Assembly: GCA_008729055.1 (NCBI GenBank)
Contig: SDUX01000006.1
Span: 3,460,842 to 3,524,841, forward strand
Direction: 5' to 3'
Length of the DNA stretch: 64,000 bases
Origin: Pyropia haitanensis
Taxonomy: Eukaryota; Rhodophyta; Bangiophyceae; Bangiales; Bangiaceae
In this document: positions 21,746 through 31,600 of the stretch, piece by piece
Layout: the number at the start of each line of letters is the position of its first letter
How positions within the stretch are numbered: position 1 is the first letter of the stretch
Position numbers and translations under genes: made by a program
Notes under the pieces: model-generated
The model's database searches: none
What the model was told of the DNA's origin: nothing
What the model saw: the letters and a program-made list of their open reading frames with translations, nothing else

Positions 21746-22821
21746 GCGTCGACGTCGACCACGAATCGACGGGTGGGGTGCGGGATGGTGAGCACCGGCG
21801 GTGTCACCAAGGCTTGTTTGAGGTCTTCAAACGCCGCGAGTTGCTCTGCCGTTGGTTCAGGCAGATCCGGGCCGACGTCGTTCTTGGTCAGCTCGGTTAA
21901 TGGTCTCGCTCTCTTGGCGAAGTCCTTGACGAAGCGTCGGTAGACGTTGCAGGCGCCGAGGAAGCTCTTCATATGGGTCTTCGTCTTGGGGAAGGTGGCC
22001 CGTTTGAGGGCCTCGGTGTTCTTGTTGTGCACCTTGAGTTGGCCGGGGCAGACCAAGTGACCGAGGTACTCGACTTCTTTCTTGAAGAAGGCACACTTCT
22101 CAAGGTTGAGTGTGACGCCTGCTTTACGTAGGCGTGTCAAGACTACGTCCAGGTGGCGGACGTGTTCCTCGGCGGACTTGGAGAACACGATGACGTCGTC
22201 AAGGTAAACAAGACATATCTGCCACTTGAGGCCAGACAAGATGATGTCCAGGGCTCGCTGGAACGTTGCCGGGGCATTCGTCAGCCCGAACGGCATGACG
22301 ACCCATTCGAAGAGTCCGTCGTGACATGCGAAGGCGGTCTTCTCTTGGTCCTCCTTTCGGAGTGGCACTTGCCAGTAACCGGCTGTGCAATCAAGTGTCG
22401 AGAAGAACTGCGCCTCGCCCAACGAGTCGAGGCAATCATCCATCCTAGGAATGGGATAGGTATCCTTCTTGGTGACGGCGTTCAGCCGTCGGTAGTCGAT
22501 GCAGAACCTCGGCTTGCCGTTCTTCTTGGGCACGACCACGACTGGGCTTGACCAGTCGCTGTGGCTTGGCCGTATCACTTCCTGCTTGAGCATGGCGTTG
22601 ATGCAGTCCGTGATGATCTCCCTCTTGCGCAGGCCCGTCCGGTAGGGGGCCTGGTGGATCGGGATGACCTTGTCATCGGTTTCAATCCGATGAACGGTGG
22701 CGTGGATCGTCCCCAGCTTGCCGCTCCACATGACCTGATGCTGCTCGAGCATCCTCCGGATACGCTTGTGGAGGTGCTTCGGAGCGTCCGCGAGGTCGAC
22801 TGAGTCGACGACGGTGCGGGC
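21595..22821 (-). CDS. Retrotransposon reverse transcriptase and start of RNase H
   Basis: The frame opens after a TAA at 22822-22824 with no ATG until 22752, so it is probably reached by frameshift or belongs to a polyprotein. RT motifs in order are IRPSHSDWSSPVVVVPKK, CIDYRRLNAVT, FSTLDCTAGYWQVPL, MPFGLTNAPATFQR, the catalytic CLVYLDDVIVFS (YLDD, near 22196-22207) and VEYLGHLV. An RNase H start follows (PTRRFVVDVDACADQLGCALLQ, then ERECLGLVW). The frame ends in a stop three codons after LVW. RNase H then continues in the integrase frame, one base off, at about 21600. There is no homopolymer at this break, so it looks like a true 1-bp deletion or a recoding site. Confidence 0.93.
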   Translation of the reverse strand, partial: ARTVVDSVDLADAPKHLHKRIRRMLEQHQVMWSGKLGTIHATVHRIETDDKVIPIHQAPYRTGLRKREIITDCINAMLKQEVIRPSHSDWSSPVVVVPKKNGKPRFCIDYRRLNAVTKKDTYPIPRMDDCLDSLGEAQFFSTLDCTAGYWQVPLRKEDQEKTAFACHDGLFEWVVMPFGLTNAPATFQRALDIILSGLKWQICLVYLDDVIVFSKSAEEHVRHLDVVLTRLRKAGVTLNLEKCAFFKKEVEYLGHLVCPGQLKVHNKNTEALKRATFPKTKTHMKSFLGACNVYRRFVKDFAKRARPLTELTKNDVGPDLPEPTAEQLAAFEDLKQALVTPPVLTIPHPTRRFVVDVDACADQLGCALLQEQEDGQLQPVGYYSRTLKAAEQNYCTTERECLGLVWEC

Positions 22822-25454
22822 TTATCTTGCGGAGGTTGGGGCTTCTCATCGACCGTGGCGATGACTGGTCCCTCGTACATCTCCGCTGACCCGAGGACGG
22901 TACCTTTCTTGAGGTACCTGGTTGTCGCGCCGACGTTGCACAATCGTACCTGGAAGGGCACGGCAGGCAAGGTGCAGGCGACCCCATTCGCCAAGATGAC
23001 TTGGTGACCTTGGTGCAATCTTGAGTTGGTGGTCACATGGATCAACCCGGTGATGTCGCTGTTGGCTGCCGCGAACACTTCGGTGAACGGCGGCAAGGTC
23101 GTCCGCTTAGCCAGACGGACCTTGCCCTGTTGCCGTTGAACGCAGTGCGTGTCCAAGATGGGCATGCAAACCGAGACAGGTGAACTGGGGTCGGTCCAGT
23201 ACACCTTGTTGAGACGTGGGGTAAATAGCCTCCACGTGCTGGTTGATGAACCGGGTACCCAAGATGGCCGGGACGGCCAACTCCTTGACGACGTGGAACG
23301 TTGAGACCATCTTAACGTGCCCGGAGTCGACGATGATGTTGATCGCCGCCAGGATGGGAAGGGGGTTGCCACTGGCGTCAACCACCTTGGGCGTCCGTCG
23401 ATTCTTGGACGCGAACGAGGTCCAGTTCGCCGGAAGTTGGTCAACCCGAATGAGGTTGAGACCCGCCCCTGTATCCAGCGTGGGCCGCATCGCACGCATG
23501 TGTTCTGGGCAGGCCCCAGACACAGGGGAACCGTGTAGTGACGGTACGCCTTATTGAGGATCGACGTCCAACACCGAGGTGTTGGTTGGGGTTTGCCGCG
23601 GTCAGGGGGAAGGTCGGCCGCGCCGGGCTCACGCGACCGACGCTCAGTTTCCCTGAGCGTGGCAGGGTGGTCGTCGGTGTCGACGAAGGCCGTTACGGCA
23701 CGGTCCGTTGACGAACGTCGGCGTTCCCGTCGAGGTTCGGGGCAGTCGCTGGAGAAGTGCCCGAACCGGTGACAGTTGTAGCATTCGTCCGTCGAAGTTG
23801 CAGTTCGACGCGGGGACGGGGACCTCGATGCCGGTGTGGCGTTGCGTTCCGTTCGCGCGAAACGTGGTGGTTGCGGCGGGGTGACCGCGACATTCGCTAC
23901 GACGGCTTCCGAGACGGCTCCAACACGGATTGGAGAGGTAGTGTTCCGGATGTGTCGACGCAGGTCCACCTTGACCTTCTGGACGCCCGTCCAGTAGATC
24001 TGCGCGGTGGTGATCGCTTCCGGCAGCGACACGCGGCCCTTGGTCATCTGGAACATGACAACCTGCGCCTTGATCGCGTCGTGAAGTCCGTTGATGAACG
24101 TATCAACGAGATCGCTGCTGTTGAACAAGCCGACGAGGCGGTCGCACATACGCTCGAGCCGTTCGCCGAACGCTCGAGGTGCTTCCTCTTGTTCTTGACG
24201 AGCAGAAATGACCTCGGTGTAGGCCTCGTTCAACTTGTCCGGCGTTGCAAACTTCTGCAACAGCCAGTTCACTCCGTCCCCGTACGTCTTGATGGCGTGC
24301 GCGTCCCGTGTCCCACTGTTGGACACGGCGGAGGTGAAGGACAGCTTAGCCGATCCCGACAGGCGGAAGCCGAGGAGGGGCAGTGCTTGTCCGTGTGACG
24401 CTCCGGCGGCGTCACAAGCTTTCTTGAACGTAGACAAGAACCCGAAGATGGCGAGTGGGTCCTTCCCAGTGAAGGGCGCCTGACCTTGGAACGGCCCGTC
24501 CAAGCACTTGTTCAGCTTATGTGCTTTCCTGACAAGACGGGGTGGATACGCCAGGCGCGTATCCTCCAGGAAGTACGTCTTGTAGCACAACAGACGTCGG
24601 TAACGACGGTTGGGTGCATGGATGGCCATCCGACGGTCGAACACCTCGTGTTCGTTCTTCTTTGATCGCTTGGACTTGAGCCCGCGTCGGCGTCGCGTAG
24701 CTTCCTCCTCGTCCGTGGTGCTCTCGTCGGAAGATTCCGACGGGGAAGACGGCGGAGAAGGAGGGGTCGGGGGCCCCGATGTCGACGATGACGACGATGA
24801 CCGATCGGACGAAGTAGATCGGTCCGTCGCCGTCGATGACCGGGACTTGGAAGGGGCGTCGTCACGTCGAGTGTGACGAGGGCCCTTGCGTGTACGGCGG
24901 CCGCGCTCGGGGGTACCCTGAGCGGGGCGCTCACCGTACACTTGAAGGAGAGCCTGGAGTCCCGCAAGTAGCTCCGCCGTGTCATGTTGTTCCTTGACAG
25001 GCTCAGGTGTCGGCTGCTTGCGATCCTTAGGCTGACCCTTCTTGGTGGGTCGGGGCTTCTTCATGGAGCCACTGGCGGATCTGCTCCCTTGAGCAGACTT
25101 CTGCATCTCAACCAGCAGATCTTGTTGCTGCTGCAGACGTCGCGTCAGTTCGGCTACCGTGGTCTGCTCGTCATTCAAAGCTTGCTCCGCTTGAGCAAGG
25201 GCAGCTTCATAGGCGGCAGTCCGGCCGTCGTCTTCCGCCTCTGCGGTAGGCGTCGGCCCAGCCGCCGACGCCGAGGCCGCTGGGAACGTCAGCGGGTCGT
25301 CCTTTGGGTCCACGTCGGCGTGCGCCGACGGGGCCCGACGAGGAGGCGGAGGGGGGTCGTTGCGGGCCTGAGTGGTAGAGGAAGACCTCGTGGAGACGCC
25401 CTTTCGGCGCGTCCCATCGGGGGGCACGTAGTCCTTCGGGAGATGAGGATCCAT
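22575..25454 (-). CDS. Retrotransposon Gag, with zinc knuckle
   Basis: It starts with ATG at 25454, 266 bp inside the 5' LTR. Residues about 75-125 form a Gln/Glu-rich coiled coil, followed by basic and Ser-rich acidic stretches. Residues about 310-520 resemble a Ty3-type Gag capsid region (FTGKDPLAIFGFLSTFKKA, later AFGERLERMCDRLV). One CCHC knuckle has C558, C561, H566 and C571 (CYNCHRFGHFSSDC) and would bind RNA. The frame happens to remain open for 959 codons through the protease region to 22575, and near 22930 carries the pol linker RYLKKGTVLGSA. Only about the first 600 residues are Gag proper. Confidence 0.88.
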   Translation of the reverse strand: MDPHLPKDYVPPDGTRRKGVSTRSSSTTQARNDPPPPPRRAPSAHADVDPKDDPLTFPAASASAAGPTPTAEAEDDGRTAAYEAALAQAEQALNDEQTTVAELTRRLQQQQDLLVEMQKSAQGSRSASGSMKKPRPTKKGQPKDRKQPTPEPVKEQHDTAELLAGLQALLQVYGERPAQGTPERGRRTRKGPRHTRRDDAPSKSRSSTATDRSTSSDRSSSSSSTSGPPTPPSPPSSPSESSDESTTDEEEATRRRRGLKSKRSKKNEHEVFDRRMAIHAPNRRYRRLLCYKTYFLEDTRLAYPPRLVRKAHKLNKCLDGPFQGQAPFTGKDPLAIFGFLSTFKKACDAAGASHGQALPLLGFRLSGSAKLSFTSAVSNSGTRDAHAIKTYGDGVNWLLQKFATPDKLNEAYTEVISARQEQEEAPRAFGERLERMCDRLVGLFNSSDLVDTFINGLHDAIKAQVVMFQMTKGRVSLPEAITTAQIYWTGVQKVKVDLRRHIRNTTSPIRVGAVSEAVVANVAVTPPQPPRFARTERNATPASRSPSPRRTATSTDECYNCHRFGHFSSDCPEPRRERRRSSTDRAVTAFVDTDDHPATLRETERRSREPGAADLPPDRGKPQPTPRCWTSILNKAYRHYTVPLCLGPAQNTCVRCGPRWIQGRVSTSFGLTNFRRTGPRSRPRIDGRPRWLTPVATPFPSWRRSTSSSTPGTLRWSQRSTSSRSWPSRPSWVPGSSTSTWRLFTPRLNKVYWTDPSSPVSVCMPILDTHCVQRQQGKVRLAKRTTLPPFTEVFAAANSDITGLIHVTTNSRLHQGHQVILANGVACTLPAVPFQVRLCNVGATTRYLKKGTVLGSAEMYEGPVIATVDEKPQPPQDKPAPSSTQSTSRTLRSTSTSVSGGCSSSIRSCGAASWGRSTPPFIGLKPMTRSSRSTRPPTGRACARGRSSRTASTPCSSRK
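23107..23550 (-). CDS. Retropepsin-type aspartic protease region
   Basis: In the frame -1 to gag, opening after a TAA at 23551-23553, the sequence has MRPTLDTGAGLNLI, with the catalytic DTG. About 60 residues later comes VPAILGTRFI, matching the retropepsin hydrophobic-hydrophobic-Gly motif. The next recognisable pol linker (RYLKKGTVLGSA) lies back in the gag frame, so this region is entered and left by frame changes. I did not find a convincing slippery heptamer. Programmed -1 shifting between gag and protease is common in LTR elements, but leaving the frame again is not, so at least one break is likely a mutation or sequence error. Confidence 0.8.
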   Translation of the reverse strand, partial: GVPSLHGSPVSGACPEHMRAMRPTLDTGAGLNLIRVDQLPANWTSFASKNRRTPKVVDASGNPLPILAAINIIVDSGHVKMVSTFHVVKELAVPAILGTRFINQHVEAIYPTSQQGVLDRPQFTCLGLHAHLGHALRSTATGQGPSG

Positions 25455-25700
25455 GTTGCCCGACCGATCAGGTCCTCCCCTGTCGAGGACCGGCGATCGC
25501 TGTCGTCCACGGGGCTACGGCCCGTGGCGACCCCTTGACGTGATGAGCCCCGCTCACCACCACCTTGACCCGGGTCCGTTTGCGCCCTGCGCTCCGGCCG
25601 CCCAAGTCGAAGTCCACGATGACACCGCTACCCGTCTTAGCCGTAAAAGATAAGGAGATACACGTCCACCTCACGGCCGAGGGCCGTGAGTTTCTGCGTA

Positions 25701-25718
25701 TCCCCTGCTGCTCCACCA
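25701..25718 (-). other. tRNA primer-binding site
   Basis: Two bases inside the 5' LTR the minus strand reads TGGTGGAGCAGCAGGGGA. It begins with TGG, the complement of the CCA tail, and continues with a pattern fitting an acceptor stem and T-stem. The matching tRNA would end TGCTGCTCCACCA. I cannot name the tRNA without the host tRNA set. Confidence 0.7.
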
Positions 25719-25720
25719 AA

Positions 25721-26363
25721 TGTGGCAAGTCGGGTGTCCACAGGGTACCGTAGTCAGGGGGGAGGGTTGACGCACAAACCCGTAACCGCAGTGCCAAAAC
25801 TATGGCAAGTAAACGGGACAAAGAAGGATACGTTTAGACCTGAGGAGCAGGGAGAAGCGGGGCGAGAACGCCGTCGCGTGCCCAGAAGAGGCACGCGCGC
25901 GCCCGCCGCAACCCTCGATCGGACAGGTCGACCGGGCAGGGTCGACCTGTCCTAAGAAATAGAAGCGAAATCCCTCCAAGACGATAATTGCATGCGAAAT
26001 TGGTGAGTACCCCCCGAAAGGGCGTACCACAATCGATAGGTCGATCCTATCGATCGTCACAGGGAGTACTCGATCCAGCTCCCGCGGCCGTCCTCCTCCG
26101 GCCCGGGAGCTGTCCCTCGGGTCGAAGGATCGCCCGCCGGCGCACGCCTTCGACCCAATCACAAGCGACCTAGGGGGGGGGGCTAGCCCCACCCGTGACG
26201 CGACCGTTCGGGCCCGGTGCGCCGCCCGACCCTTTTACAGGGGTCGGGGAGAGGGGTTGCGACGACGCCCTCGGCGGGTGTGGCCGCCCGTGGGGCTGCG
26301 GCGCGTGCCGTCCACTTAGCCGTGGACGGCCCCTGCGCGCCCCCCAGGCGTATATATGCCACA
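25721..26363 (-). repeat. 5' LTR (643 bp)
   Basis: This is the second copy of the LTR with the same TGTGGCA/TGCCACA ends. In minus orientation it is the 5' LTR. Its TATA element (26351-26357) lies close to the outer edge. On the plus strand it would fire outward into flanking DNA, and on the minus strand inward with an unusually short U3. Confidence 0.97.
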
Positions 26364-28570
26364 ACACCTACCAGACCCGCCCCAACTGCCCTCAACCTAC
26401 CTGCCAAGTTGAACGGTTCTCAGGCTCTTTCGGCTCCTAGACAGGTGCCGAGGGAGAAGCTTTCGGCGATTTCGCCGAGAAGTGGCCCTCGGTAGTGCCA
26501 AGTGAAAACGGATAGTCTGGCTACAGTAGTATTTCCACGGTGCTACATGCTGATGTACGCTTCACCAAGCACCGACGGAAGCCCAACGACGGCACCATTA
26601 CCACCTTCCCTGGCCACAGTCGGCAGCCTATCGATGTCACGAAGCGCGCGAGTGTCTTCGGCCTCCCTGCCTCCCGCGAAGACCAATTGACGCCGCCACT
26701 AGCACCAGAATTCTCCGGCGCTCGACCGCCGCGACGACTAGCACCCACCGGCGCACGCCTGAGTGTTTCTTGCGTTGTGCGCGCAGAATCTCTTGGCGCA
26801 GGCGCAGCACTTTCAGGTGCGCATGCCTGTATGGCCGACTCTAAACCTCGTGGAACAGTGCTTTTCGATCTCTCCCCGGCGTCCATTAAGCGCTGCTGAT
26901 TCCGATAGTGTCACCAACATGGCGCACATGTGGCATCCACCTCCATCAAAGGACCCGCGATGATAGTTGGCCGCAGCGGTGGCTACAGTGCAGAGGTTGG
27001 TGACGGCCGGGACACCTCATGTGACCGGCGACAAAGCCAAGACAGAAATCGAGAGGGCGATGGTCCCCGCTCGGGTGTGTGGCGGCGGCGCCAACGAACG
27101 CAGACAAATTTGAGCCGCAGACGGTAGCGGCGGAGGCGATTGTGGCTACTGCGTGCGCTCTCCCTGCCGGTGAACTGCGCAGCGCGTACAGTTAGTGCGC
27201 TCCTTAAACGGTGTGACGTAAGCCACCTCGGCGTGCGTCACAATAGGTGCAGCAGCGAGGGCTGACGAGGTCGTCAATGCGATATTTTGCATTAATGCGC
27301 ACAACGTGGACATCGAGCGACAACATTCGAAATTGTGCAACTCTTTCGAAGCTCATGTTGGAACTGTTTGACGAAGCGTCGACGCAATCGCTCAAACTGG
27401 TTCCCCAAGACGAGCTGTTCAGAGTGAAGCAAATTCTGAATAGTGACGTTTCCATCAGTCAGCTTTTTCCCTGTTGACGGCGGCCTGCTTCTAGAAGCTG
27501 CTGTACTGTTTCATGAGCACTATTTCTGTCTTGTACTGCGGGGGCGCCTTCCGCAGGCGTTTACCTGTTGCTACCCTTGCCACCTATTGCGCCGCACATT
27601 CGGGCTTGTCTAGACCACGGCTTCTGTTCGTGAATTTTCTTGTGTGGCCGAACGTAGGGATGACCGCCGCCTCGAGGGCTCGTATCCGCTCCATCTCCGC
27701 GGCGGCACGACCGCAGACGCTTGGAGGACGAGAGTCATTGACCGCACGGCGGGGCGCCCGCGGTTGGCGTGGCCACAAGTGATTGATTGAAACGGCCATT
27801 CTCCACCTCCCATTGGTCTCGCCCTCGGTGCACCCCCGTCCCTACCCGACGCTAAACAGCGCCTCCAGGCAGGTCTCGAGACATGGCCCCTCTTCGCCAA
27901 CCGGCGTGGATGTGGGCAGGCGCGGTGTGTCGCATCTCACGCTCGGTCTGTCCGCGAGGAGCACACCCCCTTCATTTATTGAACACGGGCGTGAAGGCGG
28001 AGAGCGGTTGGGGCATGGGCGCACGCCCCATTGGTTGGTCTGCCCTCCTCACCGCGCGCCAAAACCGACCTGGTGGGAGGCGGGAGCGTTTCTTACTGTC
28101 CGCTTCGGTTGTGGCCCCGCGGGGCGGAACGGGTGTGGCTCGGTGTCGGCCGACGGACAGCAATGGTCGCGAAAGAAACGGGTGCTGTTCTTGGTACTCG
28201 TGCACAGGGAGGTCGCGCTGGCACTAACGGTGGCCAAAATGGAGGGGGGGCAGCTGCCCTGCAGGGGGGGAGGGAGGGGACACGGCCCGGGCTGACAACG
28301 CGTGGCGGCCTCGACTTGCCTCTGCAGACGGCTGCCATCCCATTTTCGGGCGCGTCAATTTCTTTCTTTGCAACGTCGTGGCACGGTGGCCGATTGCCTG
28401 CCGGCCGCCCAAGCCGTACCCCGCCGCTTCCCCCTCGCCGCACCCCCCGGGCAACCCACAAACGGTTCCAGTCAAGCTGAACCGTGTGGGCGAGTGCTGA
28501 CGAGTGGACGGTTCATCGTGATGCGCCGCTGGTTTTGTTTCAAGCGCTCTACAATCTCATCTCGATTTCC
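26364..28570. other. AT-richer repeat island, right flank of the retrotransposon
   Basis: Composition matches the left flank (12151-15333) and not the gene space. Short open frames at 26540-26899, 27247-27477, 27513-27782 and 27783-28295 have no domain I recognise. The retrotransposon probably inserted into an older repeat of which this is the other half, but I could not match this side to the DDE fragment on the left. Confidence 0.4.
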
Positions 28571-28577
28571 GTGCTCA

Positions 28578-28636
28578 GGACCCCCCCTTGATACATATCC
28601 GCACTAAGGACCCCCCGTGATACATATCCGCGCTAA
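28578..28636 (+). repeat. Tandem duplication of a 29-30 bp unit
   Basis: Two copies of GGACCCCCC(C/-)(T/G)TGATACATATCCGC(A/G)CTAA lie end to end (28578-28607 and 28608-28636) at the boundary where AT-richer repeat DNA gives way to GC-rich DNA. Confidence 0.8.
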
Positions 28637-31600
28637 CGATCTCCCATCAAAATATTGACTATGTACGCGGTTTGGCGTGTCTGTTCTCGCGGGGGGTATG
28701 GCGGCCTCCGTCGCATCTCCGCACAACCCCCGCGACGCCTCGTGTCTGCCTGTCGAAGCGCCGCGGCGTTCCGCGAGCCTTTTTTGGCGCTTGTCTCGTC
28801 CCCGCCCTGACCGCCGCCCACCCCCCCCCTTCCTTGCCCCCTACCCCACCCACCACCCCCCTCCCCCGCCACGCCGAGCTCTTTCTTCTCAGCCTTCCCG
28901 GAAGGGTTCTCGTGATCCCTCCCGACGCTGAGCCAGTTGCACCCGCCCCGCCGCGTGTTTGTGAGTGCGCCCCCCCCCCCCCTCCATCAGGGGGAGAGCG
29001 GTGTCGGCTGATCCGCAGTACCGCGTCGCGGCCGCCACAGAGGTGTGGATACACCACCACCACAGGGTCGCATTCACACGTGTGTTCTCGTGGTGTGTGC
29101 TGGCGGGCGGCTGCCGGTGGGGGGCGCACCACGACGGTCTGTACTTCGCCCCTGGCCGCAGCTGATCAAGACCAGCCGCGGCTCATCAATACGAGCCGCG
29201 GCTCATCAAGACGAGCCGCGGCAAGCCGCGGTGGAGGCAACTGCGCCGGCCGTCTGTACAACGTGCCCAACCCGCGAATGGCGGCAGCAGACGCCGGCTG
29301 TCGCCGGCTGCGACCCGCCGCCACCCCCCCCCCTCCCCCCCCTCCGCCGCCTCTTGCTCTCTTGACGTTGCTGTCGCCAGTGTCGGCCAATCAGCCGGCT
29401 GGTTACTGCGGGAGCGTCCACGCCTCGCGCACGAGTCGCCGTTCATTTGCCCCCTGGCCCCCCCCCTTTACTCCCCCAGGCTGTGGCGCGGGTGCCGACG
29501 AAGCACCAACGCCGCGTTGCCACATCGGATGCGTGGCAGGAGCGAGAAAGGGGCGTGGGGGGCAGGGGCTGTACCGCGGGCTTGGGAGGTGCCGTGGGCG
29601 TGGGAGGGGTTGGGGGTGTGCCGAGCATCAGTCTGTCAGAGGGCAGAGCGCCTGTGGCGCTGGGGCGTGGGGGGGGGGGGGGACGGGGGCAGGGGCGTCG
29701 GGAGGCTAACTCACGCACAGGCGAGTCGCCGCGGAGAGACGGGGGCAGGAGATCCCTCCCTCCTAGCAGCCTCGGACGGGCAAGGGGCCACGAACGGCCA
29801 CGGAGGCCGTTTGATGGGGAGATGCAAAAGACACGCGACGCGAGGGGTAGGAGATGACGATGCGGCTGCTGCGCCTGTGCGAGATGATGGCCTCCTCGAC
29901 TCGACGATACTGGGGAGTGGACGACCCGCGGTCTATTAATACCCGCCTCATACCCTCAACCCCCCCCCCCCCCACGGAGCTACCCCCCACCGCACCCTCC
30001 CCCCTCCTCCCTTCCTCTGGCCACAGGGGGTGCACAGCGCCGCGCGGCGTTTTCCATGCACCGCACGGCCACGGAGTGGAATGGGATGGAGCTCGGGCGC
30101 GCACGGAGGCGCTGTCGTGCTCACGTGGCTCCCGCTGCCCTCCCGTGGCCCCCCGCTTGGCAAACCCCCTGCCCTCCTCCCCGTGTGCTGCACGTCTCTC
30201 ATGGTGATCAACGGAGGGGTCTCCGCCCTCCCTCGCCGCCTCTCCCGCCCCCCGCCACCCCTTGTCGAGACCCGCTTGCACCGGCATGCCCACCACCCAA
30301 CCTCACCCGGGAAAGAAGCGGCGGGCGGGGCGGGCAAGCACAGCTGCATCGAGAGCGGCAGCAGCAGGCGGAGTCGCTCGCGTGACCCCCCTCCAGCCCG
30401 ACGCCGCACGGGGAACGGGCGGGGGGGGTGCGGGGCTGGCCGGCGGAACAGAGAGGGGGGGCGCGAAGAACAGTCGCCCCCTCTTGGGAGGCGCCGCCCT
30501 CTTTGCGGGGGGGGAGTTGGGGGGGGGGGGAACGGACGGCGGGACCAGGGCAAATGGAGAGGCTCCCCGCCAGACGGCCGCGTCGTCGTTGCCTCCACAA
30601 CGACGCGGCCACGGCGGACGGGGGCTCGGCCTGCGGGCGCCGAGGAGGGGGGCGCCCCCCGCCCGGCCTGTGGTGGGGAATGGCGCCGCCGGGCGGCGCG
30701 GCGCGCGGCGCGGCCGGCGCGGCCGGCGGCCAGTCGCGTTGCGGGAAGGGGGGCCGAGGGGCGCGGGGCAGGGGGGACAGTCAGCCGCGCCTGTTCCGCC
30801 GCGCCGCCCGGCCCGCCGCGCCGCCCTTCTTCCCGGCCCGCACCTCCACAACCGTTGTGGCCGCGGCGACCCCCCCCCGGCGGCCGCCGCGGGCGTGACG
30901 GCGTTGCAGTGGGGGGCACCCCCGGGCACAAGCCGTGGCGCCCCAGCACCAGCCGCGGCGTGACGGTGCGCGGGCGCGCGGGGCAGCCGGGCGGGGAGCG
31001 GGAGACGAAGGAGGAGCCGGGGTGGGTGGGGGAGGCGGGGGGGGGGGGGTGGTGGCCGGCCTGGGCGGCGTGGAGGTGGGGTGTGGAAGGGGGTGTGGGG
31101 CGGCGGGGGGTAGACCCGGGCAGCGTGCCTGCCCGGCCTCGTGGCAGTGACAGCACGCTGAGGACGGTTAAGGGGGAAGAGAGAGGCGGCCGCGGGGTTC
31201 AGACGGCCGAGGGCGGGGGGGGGGGGGGGGGGGCGAGGAGCGCCGGGAGGAGGAGCAGACGTCGTGGAGTGAGGAGCGACGGGAGAAGAGGCAGACGCCG
31301 TTGAATGAGGAGCGGCGGGAGGAGGGGCAGCCGCGGTTGGGTGGGGTCGCCCCACCCACCCACCCGCCCCCCGCGCCGTGGACAAGCTCGACGACGCGGC
31401 GGCAGGGGGCGGGGGAGGGCAGGAGGAGCGCGGCCGCTTGGGGCGCACTGCGGGCGTGGTACTGCGCGGCCGCACGTCGCCTCTGCCCGCCCGCCCGTCC
31501 ACCTCGCACCACCCGCCGCGGCAGCGGCGCACAGCCACCACCCATGGCGGCGGCGGCGACCCACCGCCGCGCGCAGCCGCGACGGCGCGCCGCGCCCACC

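Larger units (their letters stand above)
15334..26363 (-). mobile_element. Ty3/gypsy chromovirus-type LTR retrotransposon with an extra antisense ORF, 11,030 bp
   Basis: The element is bounded by 643-bp direct repeats beginning TGTGGCA and ending TGCCACA, flanked by ACAC duplications. In minus-strand orientation the order is 5' LTR, primer-binding site, gag with a CCHC knuckle, aspartic protease, RT (YLDD), RNase H, integrase with DX35E, chromodomain, polypurine-like tract and 3' LTR. RT-RNase H-integrase order and the chromodomain place it in the chromovirus branch of Ty3/gypsy. At 11 kb it is long for the family. The excess is a 3-kb antisense ORF between integrase and 3' LTR and a tail on the integrase ORF. 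I find no difference between the LTRs, implying recent insertion, yet the pol region is split among several frames. It lies inside older AT-rich repeat DNA. Confidence 0.95.

Noticed and set aside
22575..23100. Last part of the 959-codon gag frame as a real Gag extension
   Set aside because: Part is pol linker and the end overlaps RT in another frame; it stays open because stops are rare.
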